Shown: positions 19,545 to 28,090 of the stretch, one piece after another
Layout: the number at the start of each line of letters is the position of its first letter
How positions within the stretch are numbered: position 1 is the stretch's first letter
Notes under the pieces: model-generated
Told to the model about the DNA's origin: nothing
What the model saw: only the letters and a program-made list of their open reading frames with translations
The model's database searches: none
DNA from: Verrucomicrobiales bacterium
GTDB taxonomy: Bacteria > Verrucomicrobiota > Verrucomicrobiia > Verrucomicrobiales > DEV007
Direction: 5' to 3'
Length of the DNA stretch: 64,000 bases
NCBI GenBank assembly: GCA_029213265.1
Contig: JARGNG010000013.1
Location: 57,985-121,984, forward strand
Made by a program: the position numbers and the translations under genes

Positions 19545-19919
19545 TCACCCCTTCGGTCGTTTGGCTCCGTATTTGGAACGAGCCTGCTTACGACCGTCGA
19601 CACCCAGCGTGTCCAACGCACCACGAACAACGTGGTAACGAACACCTGGCAAATCTTTCACTCGACCACCACGAACCAGGACAATGGAGTGCTCCTGGAG
19701 ATTGTGGCCTTCACCGCCGATGTAGGCGATCACTTCCTGACCATTGGTCAGCCTCACTTTGGCAACCTTACGAAGAGCGGAGTTCGGCTTCTTCGGAGTC
19801 CGCGTATAAACCTGGAGACAAACGCCCCGGCGTTGCGGGCATTCATCGAGGGCTGGGGACTTGGACTTGACGACCTTGTCCTTTCTTCCTTTGCGAACGA
19901 GTTGGTTGGTAGTGGGCAT
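19545..19919 (-). CDS. rpsL: 30S ribosomal protein S12
   Basis: The 124-residue product begins [20 protein letters not shown] and has the conserved block [20 protein letters not shown] and the [13 protein letters not shown] loop. S12 monitors codon-anticodon pairing. Lys at the position of E. coli Lys43 (TPKKPNSA) is the streptomycin-sensitive form. The ATG was chosen by homology; the open frame continues 35 codons upstream. It is the first gene of the superoperon. Confidence 0.97.
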   Translation of the reverse strand: MPTTNQLVRKGRKDKVVKSKSPALDECPQRRGVCLQVYTRTPKKPNSALRKVAKVRLTNGQEVIAYIGGEGHNLQEHSIVLVRGGRVKDLPGVRYHVVRGALDTLGVDGRKQARSKYGAKRPKG

Positions 19920-20001
19920 AACGTTTCCGTCAGTATGTAACATGTTGGCACCAATTTTGCTGATCTGAGTTGCAACGAATTGCAGAATCGTAAGACTAGC
20001 C

Positions 20002-20039
20002 AAAAAACCTCTCCCGAATGGCACCGGCGCCGGGAGAGG
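20002..20039 (-). terminator. Terminator-like hairpin upstream of rpsL
   Basis: A perfect 9-bp GC-rich stem (CCTCTCCCG with CGGGAGAGG), 14-nt loop and six following T residues on the minus strand look like an intrinsic terminator. It lies about 80 bases upstream of the rpsL ATG. It could end transcripts coming from the tRNA side, or form the 5' leader structure of the superoperon mRNA. Confidence 0.75.
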
Positions 20040-20045
20040 GGCGGG

Positions 20046-20073
20046 AATATAGAGGGGGAATCCGCTGCCGCAA
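20046..20073 (-). promoter_or_regulatory. Candidate promoter of the rpsL superoperon
   Basis: On the minus strand TTGCGG and TATATT are 16 bases apart. The predicted start of transcription falls at or next to the first base of the downstream hairpin. The boxes fit the sigma70-type consensus reasonably well; no experiment supports it. Confidence 0.5.
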
Positions 20074-20454
20074 GGGGATTTTCCGCTAATTTTTTAGAAT
20101 CCGGGATATTTACGCCAAATCATTGAAAAGGTTCGGCCGTTTTTATACACCAGCCACTGTGGCTATAGTAATTCAAATACTCTGCGGAGTCTCACTTTGA
20201 TACAGCTTCTCTCTGGAGGGCCTTCCGTCATCTCCCGTGGACCTTTGAGCGAACTCCATCAGGATTCCCGCCCCTGGACGAAGCGATGGGAAAAATCCCC
20301 TGCTTGGATCGGGGGATGAAAGAACAAAAAGGAATCCGGAACGGGCTGTCGGGAAGATCCGTCGACGATTTCTCCCGGGTATCGAAATCGGAGGCGGTTT
20401 CCGGAGCGGTGGGGATGAACGGCAGCCGCTGCCGTTAAATACAGGGTCCGACCG
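20074..20454. other. Non-coding stretch between tRNA and the rpsL promoter
   Basis: No protein gene could be supported here. An open frame reading toward rpsL begins inside the tRNA gene and has no recognisable product. A small palindrome (AGCCACTGTGGCT) is present; its meaning is unknown. Confidence 0.4.
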
Positions 20455-20526
20455 TAGCACGAGGGAGATTTGAACTCCCGACCTTAGGCTTATGAGTCCT
20501 CTGCTCTACCCCTGAGCTATCGTGCC
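20455..20526 (-). tRNA. tRNA with CAU anticodon (Met elongator or lysidine-modified Ile)
   Basis: The 72-nt gene folds into a cloverleaf with acceptor GGCACGA/TCGTGCT, D arm GCTC/GAGC, anticodon loop CTCATAA and a perfect T stem GGGAG/CTCCC. CCA is not encoded. The anticodon stem is weak: pairs 27-43 (G-A) and 31-39 (A-G) are mismatched. The loop fits both elongator Met and Ile2 tRNAs. It lies upstream of rpsL and downstream of the AEC permease gene, on the same strand. Confidence 0.85.
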
Positions 20527-20576
20527 GTGTCGGTTTCGCATACCCGGAAGCATGCAGCCGCGTTAGCGGCGGTCCG

Positions 20577-20605
20577 TAAGAAACTTTTTTCCGGCAGAAA
20601 GTCAA
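20577..20605 (-). promoter_or_regulatory. Candidate promoter of the CAU tRNA
   Basis: TTGACT and TTCTTA lie 17 bases apart on the minus strand, about 50 bases before the tRNA. The -35 box is strong and the -10 box moderate. Confidence 0.55.
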
Positions 20606-20642
20606 GAGCTATGTCAGGCCAAAATCGAACGCGGTTTTCGCT

Positions 20643-21587
20643 CTAAACAGCGACCCAGGCCAGGCCCCACGCAATCACCAGCGGTGCGGTCACGATTCCG
20701 ACAATGGAAGTCGCAATGACCACTTGAATCGCCACTTGCGGCTGTCCCCCGAAGAGTCGTGCTAGCACGATCGGGAAAACCGCTGCCGGCATCGCAGCCT
20801 GCACCACGAGCAGCCGTTTCAAATCATCCGGGAGCGGTAGAAAGCAGGCTGCGCAAAGGATCAGGCCTGCCCCGAGGAAAAGCCGAACCACGATACTCAG
20901 AGTCGCCACCCGGAACGCCTCGTGGAAAATTCCAGTCTTGAAATAGCGCCCAATCGTCGCACCAATCATAAAAATCGCCATCGGGATCGCACATCGCCCC
21001 ATCATCTCCATGGTCGTTGCGATGATGTTCGGAATGAATCGGTAGAGCCCGGTATAATTCAAAAACAAGGCCGCCATCACCGCAATGAATGGGCCGTTGA
21101 TCATCGATCGAAAGCCCGCTTTGCCGGTCATGACAGCAAGGCCCACTGTCCACATCGCGATTTCCACGCCGATTCCATGGACAAAAACGAGCCCGGCCGG
21201 CCCTTGATTGTCGGGGAACAACTCGAGGACAATCGGCAGGGCAACAAAGCCGTAGTTCTGAACTCCGGCACTGATCGAAAACGTCCTCCGCCCCTCACCC
21301 CGCTTAATTCCTCCCGCAGTGGCCACGACCCACGCAATGCCGATCGCCGACGCGACCAGTGCGAAACCCAAAGCAATCGCCCAGACTGCGGACGAAACCG
21401 TTTCGAGAGCCGGATTTCCCGGAACCAGTGAAAGAATGAAACAGGGGAAAAGCAGATTCAGCCCGAGTTTCATGACCCCGACCTCCACTTCCTCACCGAG
21501 CCAGCCGCGACGATGAAAAAAGAAACCGATCCCCATGATCAGGAAGACCGGCAGGGTCGCCGAGAGGATCGTGAAATACGCAGGCAT
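20643..21587 (-). CDS. AEC-family (auxin efflux carrier-like) permease
   Basis: The product of about 314 residues has some ten hydrophobic segments arranged as two halves, with the family hallmarks NLLFPCFILSLV early and SAGVQNYGFVALPIV in the middle, then a second half ending QVVIATSIVGIVTAPLVIAW. Bacterial members export or import small organic acids such as malate or auxin-like compounds; the substrate here is unknown. The start MPAYFTILSA was chosen over a Met two codons earlier. It is 12 bases from the next gene upstream, and the two are probably co-transcribed. Confidence 0.85.
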   Translation of the reverse strand: MPAYFTILSATLPVFLIMGIGFFFHRRGWLGEEVEVGVMKLGLNLLFPCFILSLVPGNPALETVSSAVWAIALGFALVASAIGIAWVVATAGGIKRGEGRRTFSISAGVQNYGFVALPIVLELFPDNQGPAGLVFVHGIGVEIAMWTVGLAVMTGKAGFRSMINGPFIAVMAALFLNYTGLYRFIPNIIATTMEMMGRCAIPMAIFMIGATIGRYFKTGIFHEAFRVATLSIVVRLFLGAGLILCAACFLPLPDDLKRLLVVQAAMPAAVFPIVLARLFGGQPQVAIQVVIATSIVGIVTAPLVIAWGLAWVAV

Positions 21588-21599
21588 CGTCACAAAGCG

Positions 21600-22079
21600 C
21601 TACGACTCTCCGCCACGCCGCTTTCCGCCGCCAACAGACTGAAGCCGACGATCCTCGCCCGACTGAAGCCGACGATCCTCCACATAGCCGCGCAGCATCA
21701 AGCCCAGTCCCCCCGCAATCAGGATGATCAGTAAGAACAAGTGCGTACCCTTGATGGCCATGACCGGCCGAAACCGGCTCACCACTTCAATCCCGAGAAT
21801 GATCAAACCAAGCCCCACCAGAATCCAGCCCCACATTTTCTGCACATCGAAAAACAAGGCCACGATCCCGATGAACAGCGGCATGAGAACAATCCCCATC
21901 GACGTCGTCTCCATGAGGCCGCCGCCCCGCCCCCGGGAAATCGCTCCCGAGATCATTCCCATGTGACCAGTCGTAAAGCGGACGGAGTCGAAAAACAGCC
22001 ACACTCCGACCGCTGCCAGGGCAGCGCCAATGAGAAATTTTACTTCGCCGCCGGGACGGCCTCCGGGATTGAGTTCCAT
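21600..22079 (-). CDS. Small membrane protein of unknown function
   Basis: The 159-residue product has four likely membrane segments (FLIGAALAAVGVWLFFDSV, MGIVLMPLFIGIVALFF, WGWILVGLGLIILGIEVV and LFLLIILIAGGLGLML). A Gly/Arg-rich loop (ISRGRGGGL) lies between the first two. The C-terminal tail carries EDRRLQS twice, encoded by a 24-base direct repeat that looks like an intergenic repeat captured by the reading frame. No family was recognised. It precedes the AEC permease gene by 12 bases. Confidence 0.6.
   Translation of the reverse strand: MELNPGGRPGGEVKFLIGAALAAVGVWLFFDSVRFTTGHMGMISGAISRGRGGGLMETTSMGIVLMPLFIGIVALFFDVQKMWGWILVGLGLIILGIEVVSRFRPVMAIKGTHLFLLIILIAGGLGLMLRGYVEDRRLQSGEDRRLQSVGGGKRRGGES
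21637..21680. repeat. 24-base direct repeat inside the membrane protein gene
   Basis: The 20-base unit GACTGAAGCCGACGATCCTC occurs twice, separated by GCCC. It encodes the repeated EDRRLQS of the C-terminal tail. Confidence 0.9.
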
Positions 22080-22184
22080 GGGGAGAGTAAAGCGTATGCA
22101 GGGAGCAGAGGCAACCTTGTTGAGTTCCTGCCCTGTGGCACTGGAAATGAGACAGCCCCCTTCCGCTGTTGGGAGCGCCCGGGA

Positions 22185-22730
22185 TTACAGTCGACGGATC
22201 TGCTGCTTCAGCTTTCTGATTTTCTGACTGAACTTCTTGATCCCCGAGGTCTGCTTTTTTCTCTTCGCCAGTCGCACTTTTTTCTGAAAGTTCCGCATTT
22301 TCTTGCACAGCTTTGCAGCCTTGGCCGCGTTGCCGTTAATTCGTGAAGTTTCCGGCAATGATCGAATTAGCGATCGTAAGGGAATCCTCCGGGTCGGTTG
22401 AATAGTTGTAGAGCCACCTCCCCAACCGCCAAATTGCGAGCTGTCGCCAGCTTTGTTTTCGGTGATCGCTACATTCTCGAGTGTCAGAGCCCCCCCCGGC
22501 TTCGAATCCCCCACCCGTCGTGAACTTATATTTCCCGTGGCCGCTTTCGTTGCCGGAAAGGGTCGAGTTCCGGATGACACTGGAAGCGAGCATAAACAGA
22601 CCCCAGCCACTTTGCCCGACGCCGTTCCGGCTCGAACCATCGCTGCCCTCTCCAGTTCGCACATCCGGCAGTGTTCTGCCACGAAGCCGAAGATAGAAGT
22701 TGCAGGGTGTTTTGACCTCCGACCCAAGGT
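22185..22730 (-). pseudogene. Decayed beta-helix surface protein (choice-of-anchor-like) gene
   Basis: Fragments of one protein are spread over two reading frames. One frame reads SSVIRNSTLSGNESG and TTGGGFEAGG. The other continues ALTLENVAITENKAGD. The first then resumes with LYNYSTDPEDSLTIANSIIAGN. The Lys-rich tail, ending KIRKLKQQIRRL, is in the second frame. The N-S-T-x-S-G-N and N-S-I-I-A-G-N patterns are typical of right-handed beta-helix, autotransporter-like surface proteins. The first frame break falls in a run of eight G residues; seven would restore the frame. The second falls in a GGAGGTGG stretch. The large N-terminal part is missing, and the remnant abuts the MBL gene. It is probably a truncated relic. 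Confidence 0.65.
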
Positions 22731-22739
22731 CGCTGGATT

Positions 22740-23525
22740 CTACACCTCCAGTCGCAGCCCGTCCCAGGCAAGGCGCACGCCCTCCGGCAGCCCCGGCTCC
22801 AAAGCCGCGTAGTCGACCCGGCAGGAAAAGTGGGTCAGCCAGGTTTGCTTGATCTCGAGTTCCTTCGCCAGGTCGACTGACTCGCCAATCGACAGATGCG
22901 TCCAATGCTCCTCGGGCTGAAGACCGTCGAGAATGAGCAGATCGATCCCGCGAATCAAATCGCAGGTCTCAGGACTCAATTCCTTCGCGTCGGGAATGTA
23001 GGCAAAGAGGCGTTGCCCGTTTTTGGAAAAAAGAAATCCGATTGTCTCCACTTTCCCATGCCTTACCGGTAAGGGTGTAGCGGTGAGCTCCCCGACCGGA
23101 AACGGCCCTTCAATGAGACAGGGGGCAATTTTCAAATAGCCGCGATAGCGATTCGTTCCGTCGAAAATGTAGGGAAAGGCTCCCTCGAGGCGCTTCATGC
23201 ATTCCGCTGTCGCGAAGATCTCCATTTCATCCTCGTCCCACATCGTATAGCGACGAAGATCGTCGAAGCCCATCACATGATCGCTGTGGGCATGAGTAAT
23301 GAGAGCGGCATCGAGATTCCGGATCTTCTCCCGCAACATCTGCTGGCGAAAGTCGGGCCCCGTATCGACGACAAACTCTGTCTCGGCTGTCCTCACATAG
23401 ATCGAAGACCGCAGGCGGTTGTTCTTCGGATCGTCCGACGTGCACACCGCGCAGTCACAACCGATCACGGGAACCCCGATCGAGGTGCCCGTTCCCAAAA
23501 ATGTAATTTCTGCATTCTTGAACAT
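22740..23525 (-). CDS. MBL-fold metallohydrolase, PhnP-like
   Basis: The 261-residue product has the N-terminal FLGTGTSIGVPVIGCDCAVC segment, with a Cys pair like that of PhnP relatives, and the metal-binding HAHSDH motif at residues 78-83. Later elements are ATPLPVRHGKVETIGFLF and LAYIPDAKEL-like and THFSCRVDY segments. Enzymes of this group hydrolyse cyclic phosphodiesters or related substrates; the exact substrate is not evident. The His expected near the C-terminus is in THF. It is divergent from recN, and their start regions share about 55 bases. Confidence 0.8.
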   Translation of the reverse strand: MFKNAEITFLGTGTSIGVPVIGCDCAVCTSDDPKNNRLRSSIYVRTAETEFVVDTGPDFRQQMLREKIRNLDAALITHAHSDHVMGFDDLRRYTMWDEDEMEIFATAECMKRLEGAFPYIFDGTNRYRGYLKIAPCLIEGPFPVGELTATPLPVRHGKVETIGFLFSKNGQRLFAYIPDAKELSPETCDLIRGIDLLILDGLQPEEHWTHLSIGESVDLAKELEIKQTWLTHFSCRVDYAALEPGLPEGVRLAWDGLRLEV

Positions 23526-23553
23526 TGACTTTTTGAACAGCCTTTACTACACT
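23525..23553 (+). promoter_or_regulatory. Candidate recN promoter
   Basis: TTGACT and TACACT are 17 bases apart, with the recN ATG 27 bases after the -10 box. No LexA-type operator was recognised around it. Confidence 0.6.
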
Positions 23554-23580
23554 CACCAAATCTAACCCCAATTTGCACGA

Positions 23581-25221
23581 ATGCTCTCGGTTTTAAAAAT
23601 CAGGAATCTTGCGCTGGTCGACGACCTCACCTGGGAACTCGGACCCGGACTCATCGGGGTGACGGGATCAACCGGCGCGGGAAAGTCGATGATCGTCGGC
23701 GCGCTCAAACTTATCCTTGGAGAACGCGCCAATCACGATTTGATCCGGACAGGCGAATCCAGTTGCAGTGTCGAAGCGATCTTCGAGCTGTCCGGCAATC
23801 TCGATCAGGTCAATACGCTGCTGGAGGAATGCGGTCTGGACCCCTGCGAAGGGAATTCACTCGTCGTGAAACGAATCTTCGGGAGCGGCAACAAGCAGTT
23901 CATTAACTGTTCGCCGTGCACCCTCTCCGTTCTCAAATCAATCGGCGCCCTGCTCGTCGATCTCCATGGCCCGCACGAACATCAGTCGCTTCTTTCACAG
24001 GATCGACAGCTCGCCATGCTGGACGCCTACTCTCACGCCGATCAAGAGAGGAAGGCCTACCGCAGCGCCTACCGCGAATGGCAGGCTGCGATGGCAGCTC
24101 TTTCCGAATTTAGAAATACGCGCCAGGTCAGCGATCAGGAAATCGACCTGCTTCGTTTTCAGGTGGAGGAAATTTCTGCGGCCGCACTCGACCGTGAGGA
24201 AGTCGTGGAGTTGGAGCAACGCTATCGGCAGTCTCTCCACAGCAGCCGGCTCGTCGAAAACGCCAATCAGGGAGTCGACCTCATCAGCGCCGCCGTCGCA
24301 AACCTCACCAACGCCCAGCGATGCATTCGTGAACTGGAAAAATTCGATCCCTCCATCGTCGACCGTGTTGCAGGATTCGATTCCGCCCGCGTCGAGATTG
24401 AAGAACTCGAAGGCACTCTGCGCGAATACCGGGATGATCTGGAAATGGATCCCGCCGAGTTGGCCCGCATGGAACGGCGCATCGACGAGATCGAAACCCT
24501 CAAACGGAAATACGGACAAAGCGTCGACGACGTTCTCGCCTACGAAGCAAAGGCCCGCAAACGTCTCGGTACCGTCGACGGACGTGAAGAGGAGTTGGAG
24601 CGCCTCAACGACGCGGTTGATTCGACCAGGGCAAAAGTGACCAGGGCCGCAGGGAAGCTCTCGAAGAAACGGGAAAAGGCAGCCCCAGCTCTCGCCGGCG
24701 AAATCGCCGCGCACCTCGATGATCTTGGTTTTAACCAGTCCGTGTTTGAAATTCAATTCGAGGAACTCGAAGAGCCGGGCCCGCGCGGGGCTGAATCGGT
24801 CGATTTCCTCTTCGGGCCCAATCCCGGCGAACCACTGAAGCCACTTCGCATCATTGCCTCCAGCGGGGAGATGTCACGGGTCATGCTCGCCGTGAAAAGT
24901 GCACTCGCCGACCAGGACAAGATTCCGTTGATGGTCTTCGATGAAATTGACGCGAACGTCGGTGGGGAAATCGCGGGAGCCGTGGGTAAGAAGATGGCCT
25001 TCCTCGGAGAGCGACATCAAGTGATTGCGATTACCCACATGCCCCAGGTCGCTTCGCTCGCCCATCGGCATTACCTTGTCACCAAAGAAGTCGAAAACGA
25101 CCAGACCAATTCCCGACTCGACGCCATAACCGGAAAAGCGCGAACCAAAGAGTTGGCCCGCATGCTCGGGGGAATCGGGCCGGAGACCCTGGCACTGGCA
25201 GCGAAGATGGCAGGATTGTAG
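23581..25221 (+). CDS. recN: DNA repair protein RecN
   Basis: The 546-residue SMC-like ATPase acts in double-strand break repair. The Walker A motif GSTGAGKS is at residues 29-36, a long coiled coil occupies the middle (about residues 150-370), and the C-terminal head has the signature SSGEMSRVMLAVKSAL and Walker B MVFDEIDANVGG, followed by VIAITHMPQVA. Its length is near the usual 550. It is transcribed away from the MBL gene and converges with the M1 aminopeptidase gene. Confidence 0.96.
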   Translation: MLSVLKIRNLALVDDLTWELGPGLIGVTGSTGAGKSMIVGALKLILGERANHDLIRTGESSCSVEAIFELSGNLDQVNTLLEECGLDPCEGNSLVVKRIFGSGNKQFINCSPCTLSVLKSIGALLVDLHGPHEHQSLLSQDRQLAMLDAYSHADQERKAYRSAYREWQAAMAALSEFRNTRQVSDQEIDLLRFQVEEISAAALDREEVVELEQRYRQSLHSSRLVENANQGVDLISAAVANLTNAQRCIRELEKFDPSIVDRVAGFDSARVEIEELEGTLREYRDDLEMDPAELARMERRIDEIETLKRKYGQSVDDVLAYEAKARKRLGTVDGREEELERLNDAVDSTRAKVTRAAGKLSKKREKAAPALAGEIAAHLDDLGFNQSVFEIQFEELEEPGPRGAESVDFLFGPNPGEPLKPLRIIASSGEMSRVMLAVKSALADQDKIPLMVFDEIDANVGGEIAGAVGKKMAFLGERHQVIAITHMPQVASLAHRHYLVTKEVENDQTNSRLDAITGKARTKELARMLGGIGPETLALAAKMAGL

Positions 25222-25240
25222 AGCAGCGTGGAAGATACAA

Positions 25241-25310
25241 CCGCGGCAGCCAAGCCGCGGAATGGACGGTCTTCTTTCCAAGCCCGGCCCACTACGGCCT
25301 CAAAGAGGCC
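25241..25310. repeat. Pair of short palindromes in a convergent intergenic region
   Basis: CCGCGGC-N6-GCCGCGG is followed about 35 bases later by GGCCTC-AAA-GAGGCC within ACTACGGCCTC...GACTACAGAG. The lack of T runs argues against simple terminators. The ACTAC-type ends recall the repeat upstream of the polyketide synthase gene. Confidence 0.5.
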
Positions 25311-25320
25311 GACTACAGAG

Positions 25321-27960
25321 CTACTCTTTCTTCGTCTCCGCCTTTTCCTTTTTCTCAATCGTCTCCACCTTCCCCTTCAACTCTCCCAGCAACTTCTGGA
25401 GCTCGGAGACCTCCTTGCGAAGATCTTTCACTTCGTCGGCCTGCTTTTTATCACCATTCAGCTTTCGTATCGCGGCCACGGCCGCTTTGGACTCGGCACT
25501 CTCACGATCAGAAGAATCGGAAAAGGTGGAAAGCAGGGCATTGGCCCTGGAATCCCCCAGCGTCCCGAGAGCACCGATAGCGAGAGGTCGCAGCATATCC
25601 TTCGGGCTCGTTACAAATCCGGCGATATATTTACGTACCTCTTCTTTTTCCTCCAACTCCAAATCACGAGCGAGGTAGGCCAGGGTATCCAGCGCATTTC
25701 CGAAATCACGGGTATCGAAAGCCGCCTCATGGGCTTCGAGATGATTCCGGAGAGGCTCCAGATAAGAGGGATCAGCCTGCGACCGAATCGCTCTCACCGC
25801 GGAAGCGGCAATGGCATGGCGATAGCTTTCCCGGGCGAGGGCGGCCAGAATAGCGTTCTTCACCTCCTCTTCCTGAAATTTACCGAGAGCACGAACCGCT
25901 TCTTTGACAATTTCCGGATTCTTTTCCTCGATCGCTACCCCGGAGAGAGCGTCCCGGGCATCGGGGCGATAGAATTTCGCAATCGCCCGGATCACTTCCT
26001 GGCGAACTCGCGCATCCTCCTGCTCACGACTGGCCAGCAATCGCTCCAGCGCCTCCGGAGTGTGCGTTTTCGCGAGAGCTTTTGCTGCCTCGATGCGAAC
26101 TCCGTAAAAGGGATCCTTCTGCAAAACCACCTGAAGCTTGTCGAGGCTGGCGACATCTTTTCGGCCGCCCAGTTGCCTCGTCGCGAGAAGGCGCCCGATC
26201 ATATCTCCCGAGTTCTCCAACTGCGCAAAGAGAAGCGGATTCGCCGGCTGAAACTCCATCTTCGCAAGAAGAGTAAAATCAGGATCAAGCCGGACAATCT
26301 TCGGTTTCGATGGTAGCGAAAAGTAGAAATCCTCCGCCTTCTGACGAAGCTCCGCTGAAGCCGTCACGCTCTCCCCATTGTCCAGAATGAAACGAACAGG
26401 AACATCGAGGTGAAACAACATCACGTCGTCTCCCACTTTCTGAGTCTGATCAAGACGAACCTTCGCCTGCTTTCGAACCTGATCCCACGTGTAGGCGACC
26501 TTCAGTTTCGGAGTGCCTCCATGGTAGACCCATTGATCAAAAAACCGATCCCAGGACTGGCCCGTCTTTTCCTCGAAAACCTCTGCAAGATCGGCGGTGA
26601 CGACGACCTGATTCCGATTGCGCTCCAGGTAGGTATGGATGCACTCCCGGTACAGATCCGGTCCGAGTTGGCTCCGCAACATATGTAGCACCCAGCTGCC
26701 TTTCGGATAGGCGCGGTAGTCAAACTGCTCCATGGGATCCGCATACCCGCGCCAGACAATCGGCTTGGTATCGGAATTCCCGAGGATCCCCTCTGCGTCC
26801 CGGAAGAGTCCGTAAAGCATTGCGTCACGGCCGTTCTTTTCCTCTTCGTAGAGATGGGTGTAGTAGGTCGCAAAGCCCTCATTTAACCAGAGGTGACTCC
26901 AGTCTTTGCAGGTGAGTAAATCTCCGAACCACTGGTGGGCAATCTCATGGGCATCAAGCCGATGAGAGGAGCGAATGTTTTCGGAAGCCTTCGAAAAAAG
27001 AGTCCGCGTCGTCAGCGTGGTCACACTTGTGTTCTCCATCCCGCCAGCAATGAAGTCGGTGACACACACATTGTAGTACTTCGCCCAGGGATAGGCATGT
27101 CCGATTTCCTTTTCAAAGAAGGGCAGGATTTTCGCGGTGTCCTCGAAAGAATTCCCGGCTTCGGCAAACTCGGAAGGCGGAGTGTAGAACGCCAGATCAA
27201 GGTCACCATACTTACCCTCGAGTTGATCGAAATATCCGCCAACCACCGAGATCAGATAGTTCACATGTTCCTTCTCCTGGCTCCAGTGAAAGGTAGAGAC
27301 GCCTGCATCGGTCTTCTCCGAAACCAATCGACCGTTCGAGAGAACCGTCATCCCCTCGGGAACGCGGCAAATGACTTCCGAGGTAAACCGCTCATTCGGA
27401 TAGTCGTATCCGGGAAACCAGTGGGAGTGACGTTGCGGCTCCCCCTGGGTAAAAAAGTGATCATCTCCATCCGGATACCCCATCGCAGCAGTGCGGTAGT
27501 ACCAGCCCTGTTCCGGAAAGGCTTCGTATTCAATTTCCACCCAGGCATCTTCCCCTGCTCCTAACTCATCCACAAAAGTGATCGTGAGATGATTCTTTCC
27601 CGATTCCCAGTCTTCGATTTCCTGAGAGGACGTTACTTTCCCGATCGCGAGGTCGATCGCATCAAGGCGGAGTTGAAGAATTGGCTTTGCGATGGGGGAA
27701 AAAAGGAGACGGGAAACACCACGAAGCGACCGCTTCTCGAAATCGGGATCCAGCTCCAGCTTTACGTGGGCGACATCAATTTCCCGGTCCGGCGCATATT
27801 TCGGATCATTGCCGGTGGCTCCCGATGGTCCCTCCAGCAATCGACGGGCAATATCCCCTTTGCAGGCACACCACTCCCAGCCGCAATCGGCTGCGCTCGC
27901 TGAAGTGGAAATGGCAACGCAAAAAAAGCAGGCAAGAAACGAAACGAAAAATCGATGCAT
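25321..27960 (-). CDS. Secreted M1 aminopeptidase with HEAT-like repeats
   Basis: The product of about 879 residues has a signal peptide (MHRFFVSFLACFFCVAISTS). An M1 N-terminal beta domain precedes the exopeptidase motif GGMEN near residue 307. The zinc site HEIAHQWFGDLLTCKDWSHL continues to the distal Glu in WLNEGFATYY. After about residue 600 come helical repeats (for example GVRIEAAKALAKT and ARVRQEVIRAIAKF) typical of HEAT-type arrays. The last 50 residues are a charged coiled coil ending EKKEKAETKKE. It probably trims N-terminal residues of peptides in the periplasm or outside. A second ATG six codons upstream is possible. Confidence 0.92.
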   Translation of the reverse strand: MHRFFVSFLACFFCVAISTSASAADCGWEWCACKGDIARRLLEGPSGATGNDPKYAPDREIDVAHVKLELDPDFEKRSLRGVSRLLFSPIAKPILQLRLDAIDLAIGKVTSSQEIEDWESGKNHLTITFVDELGAGEDAWVEIEYEAFPEQGWYYRTAAMGYPDGDDHFFTQGEPQRHSHWFPGYDYPNERFTSEVICRVPEGMTVLSNGRLVSEKTDAGVSTFHWSQEKEHVNYLISVVGGYFDQLEGKYGDLDLAFYTPPSEFAEAGNSFEDTAKILPFFEKEIGHAYPWAKYYNVCVTDFIAGGMENTSVTTLTTRTLFSKASENIRSSHRLDAHEIAHQWFGDLLTCKDWSHLWLNEGFATYYTHLYEEEKNGRDAMLYGLFRDAEGILGNSDTKPIVWRGYADPMEQFDYRAYPKGSWVLHMLRSQLGPDLYRECIHTYLERNRNQVVVTADLAEVFEEKTGQSWDRFFDQWVYHGGTPKLKVAYTWDQVRKQAKVRLDQTQKVGDDVMLFHLDVPVRFILDNGESVTASAELRQKAEDFYFSLPSKPKIVRLDPDFTLLAKMEFQPANPLLFAQLENSGDMIGRLLATRQLGGRKDVASLDKLQVVLQKDPFYGVRIEAAKALAKTHTPEALERLLASREQEDARVRQEVIRAIAKFYRPDARDALSGVAIEEKNPEIVKEAVRALGKFQEEEVKNAILAALARESYRHAIAASAVRAIRSQADPSYLEPLRNHLEAHEAAFDTRDFGNALDTLAYLARDLELEEKEEVRKYIAGFVTSPKDMLRPLAIGALGTLGDSRANALLSTFSDSSDRESAESKAAVAAIRKLNGDKKQADEVKDLRKEVSELQKLLGELKGKVETIEKKEKAETKKE

Positions 27961-28090
27961 GCGCGCATCGTGCCGCATCGTCGACAGAAAGACAAGGACG
28001 GGGACTCAAGTCGCCGACCTTGCAGATCCGTGTCTTGGAACCGCCACATTTCGAACCCAATAGCCGCACCAGGCCACCATTACCCGAGCC

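Noticed and set aside
20173..20460. Open frame between the tRNA and rpsL
   Set aside because: It begins within the tRNA and encodes a Pro/Arg/Ser-rich sequence with no recognisable features.
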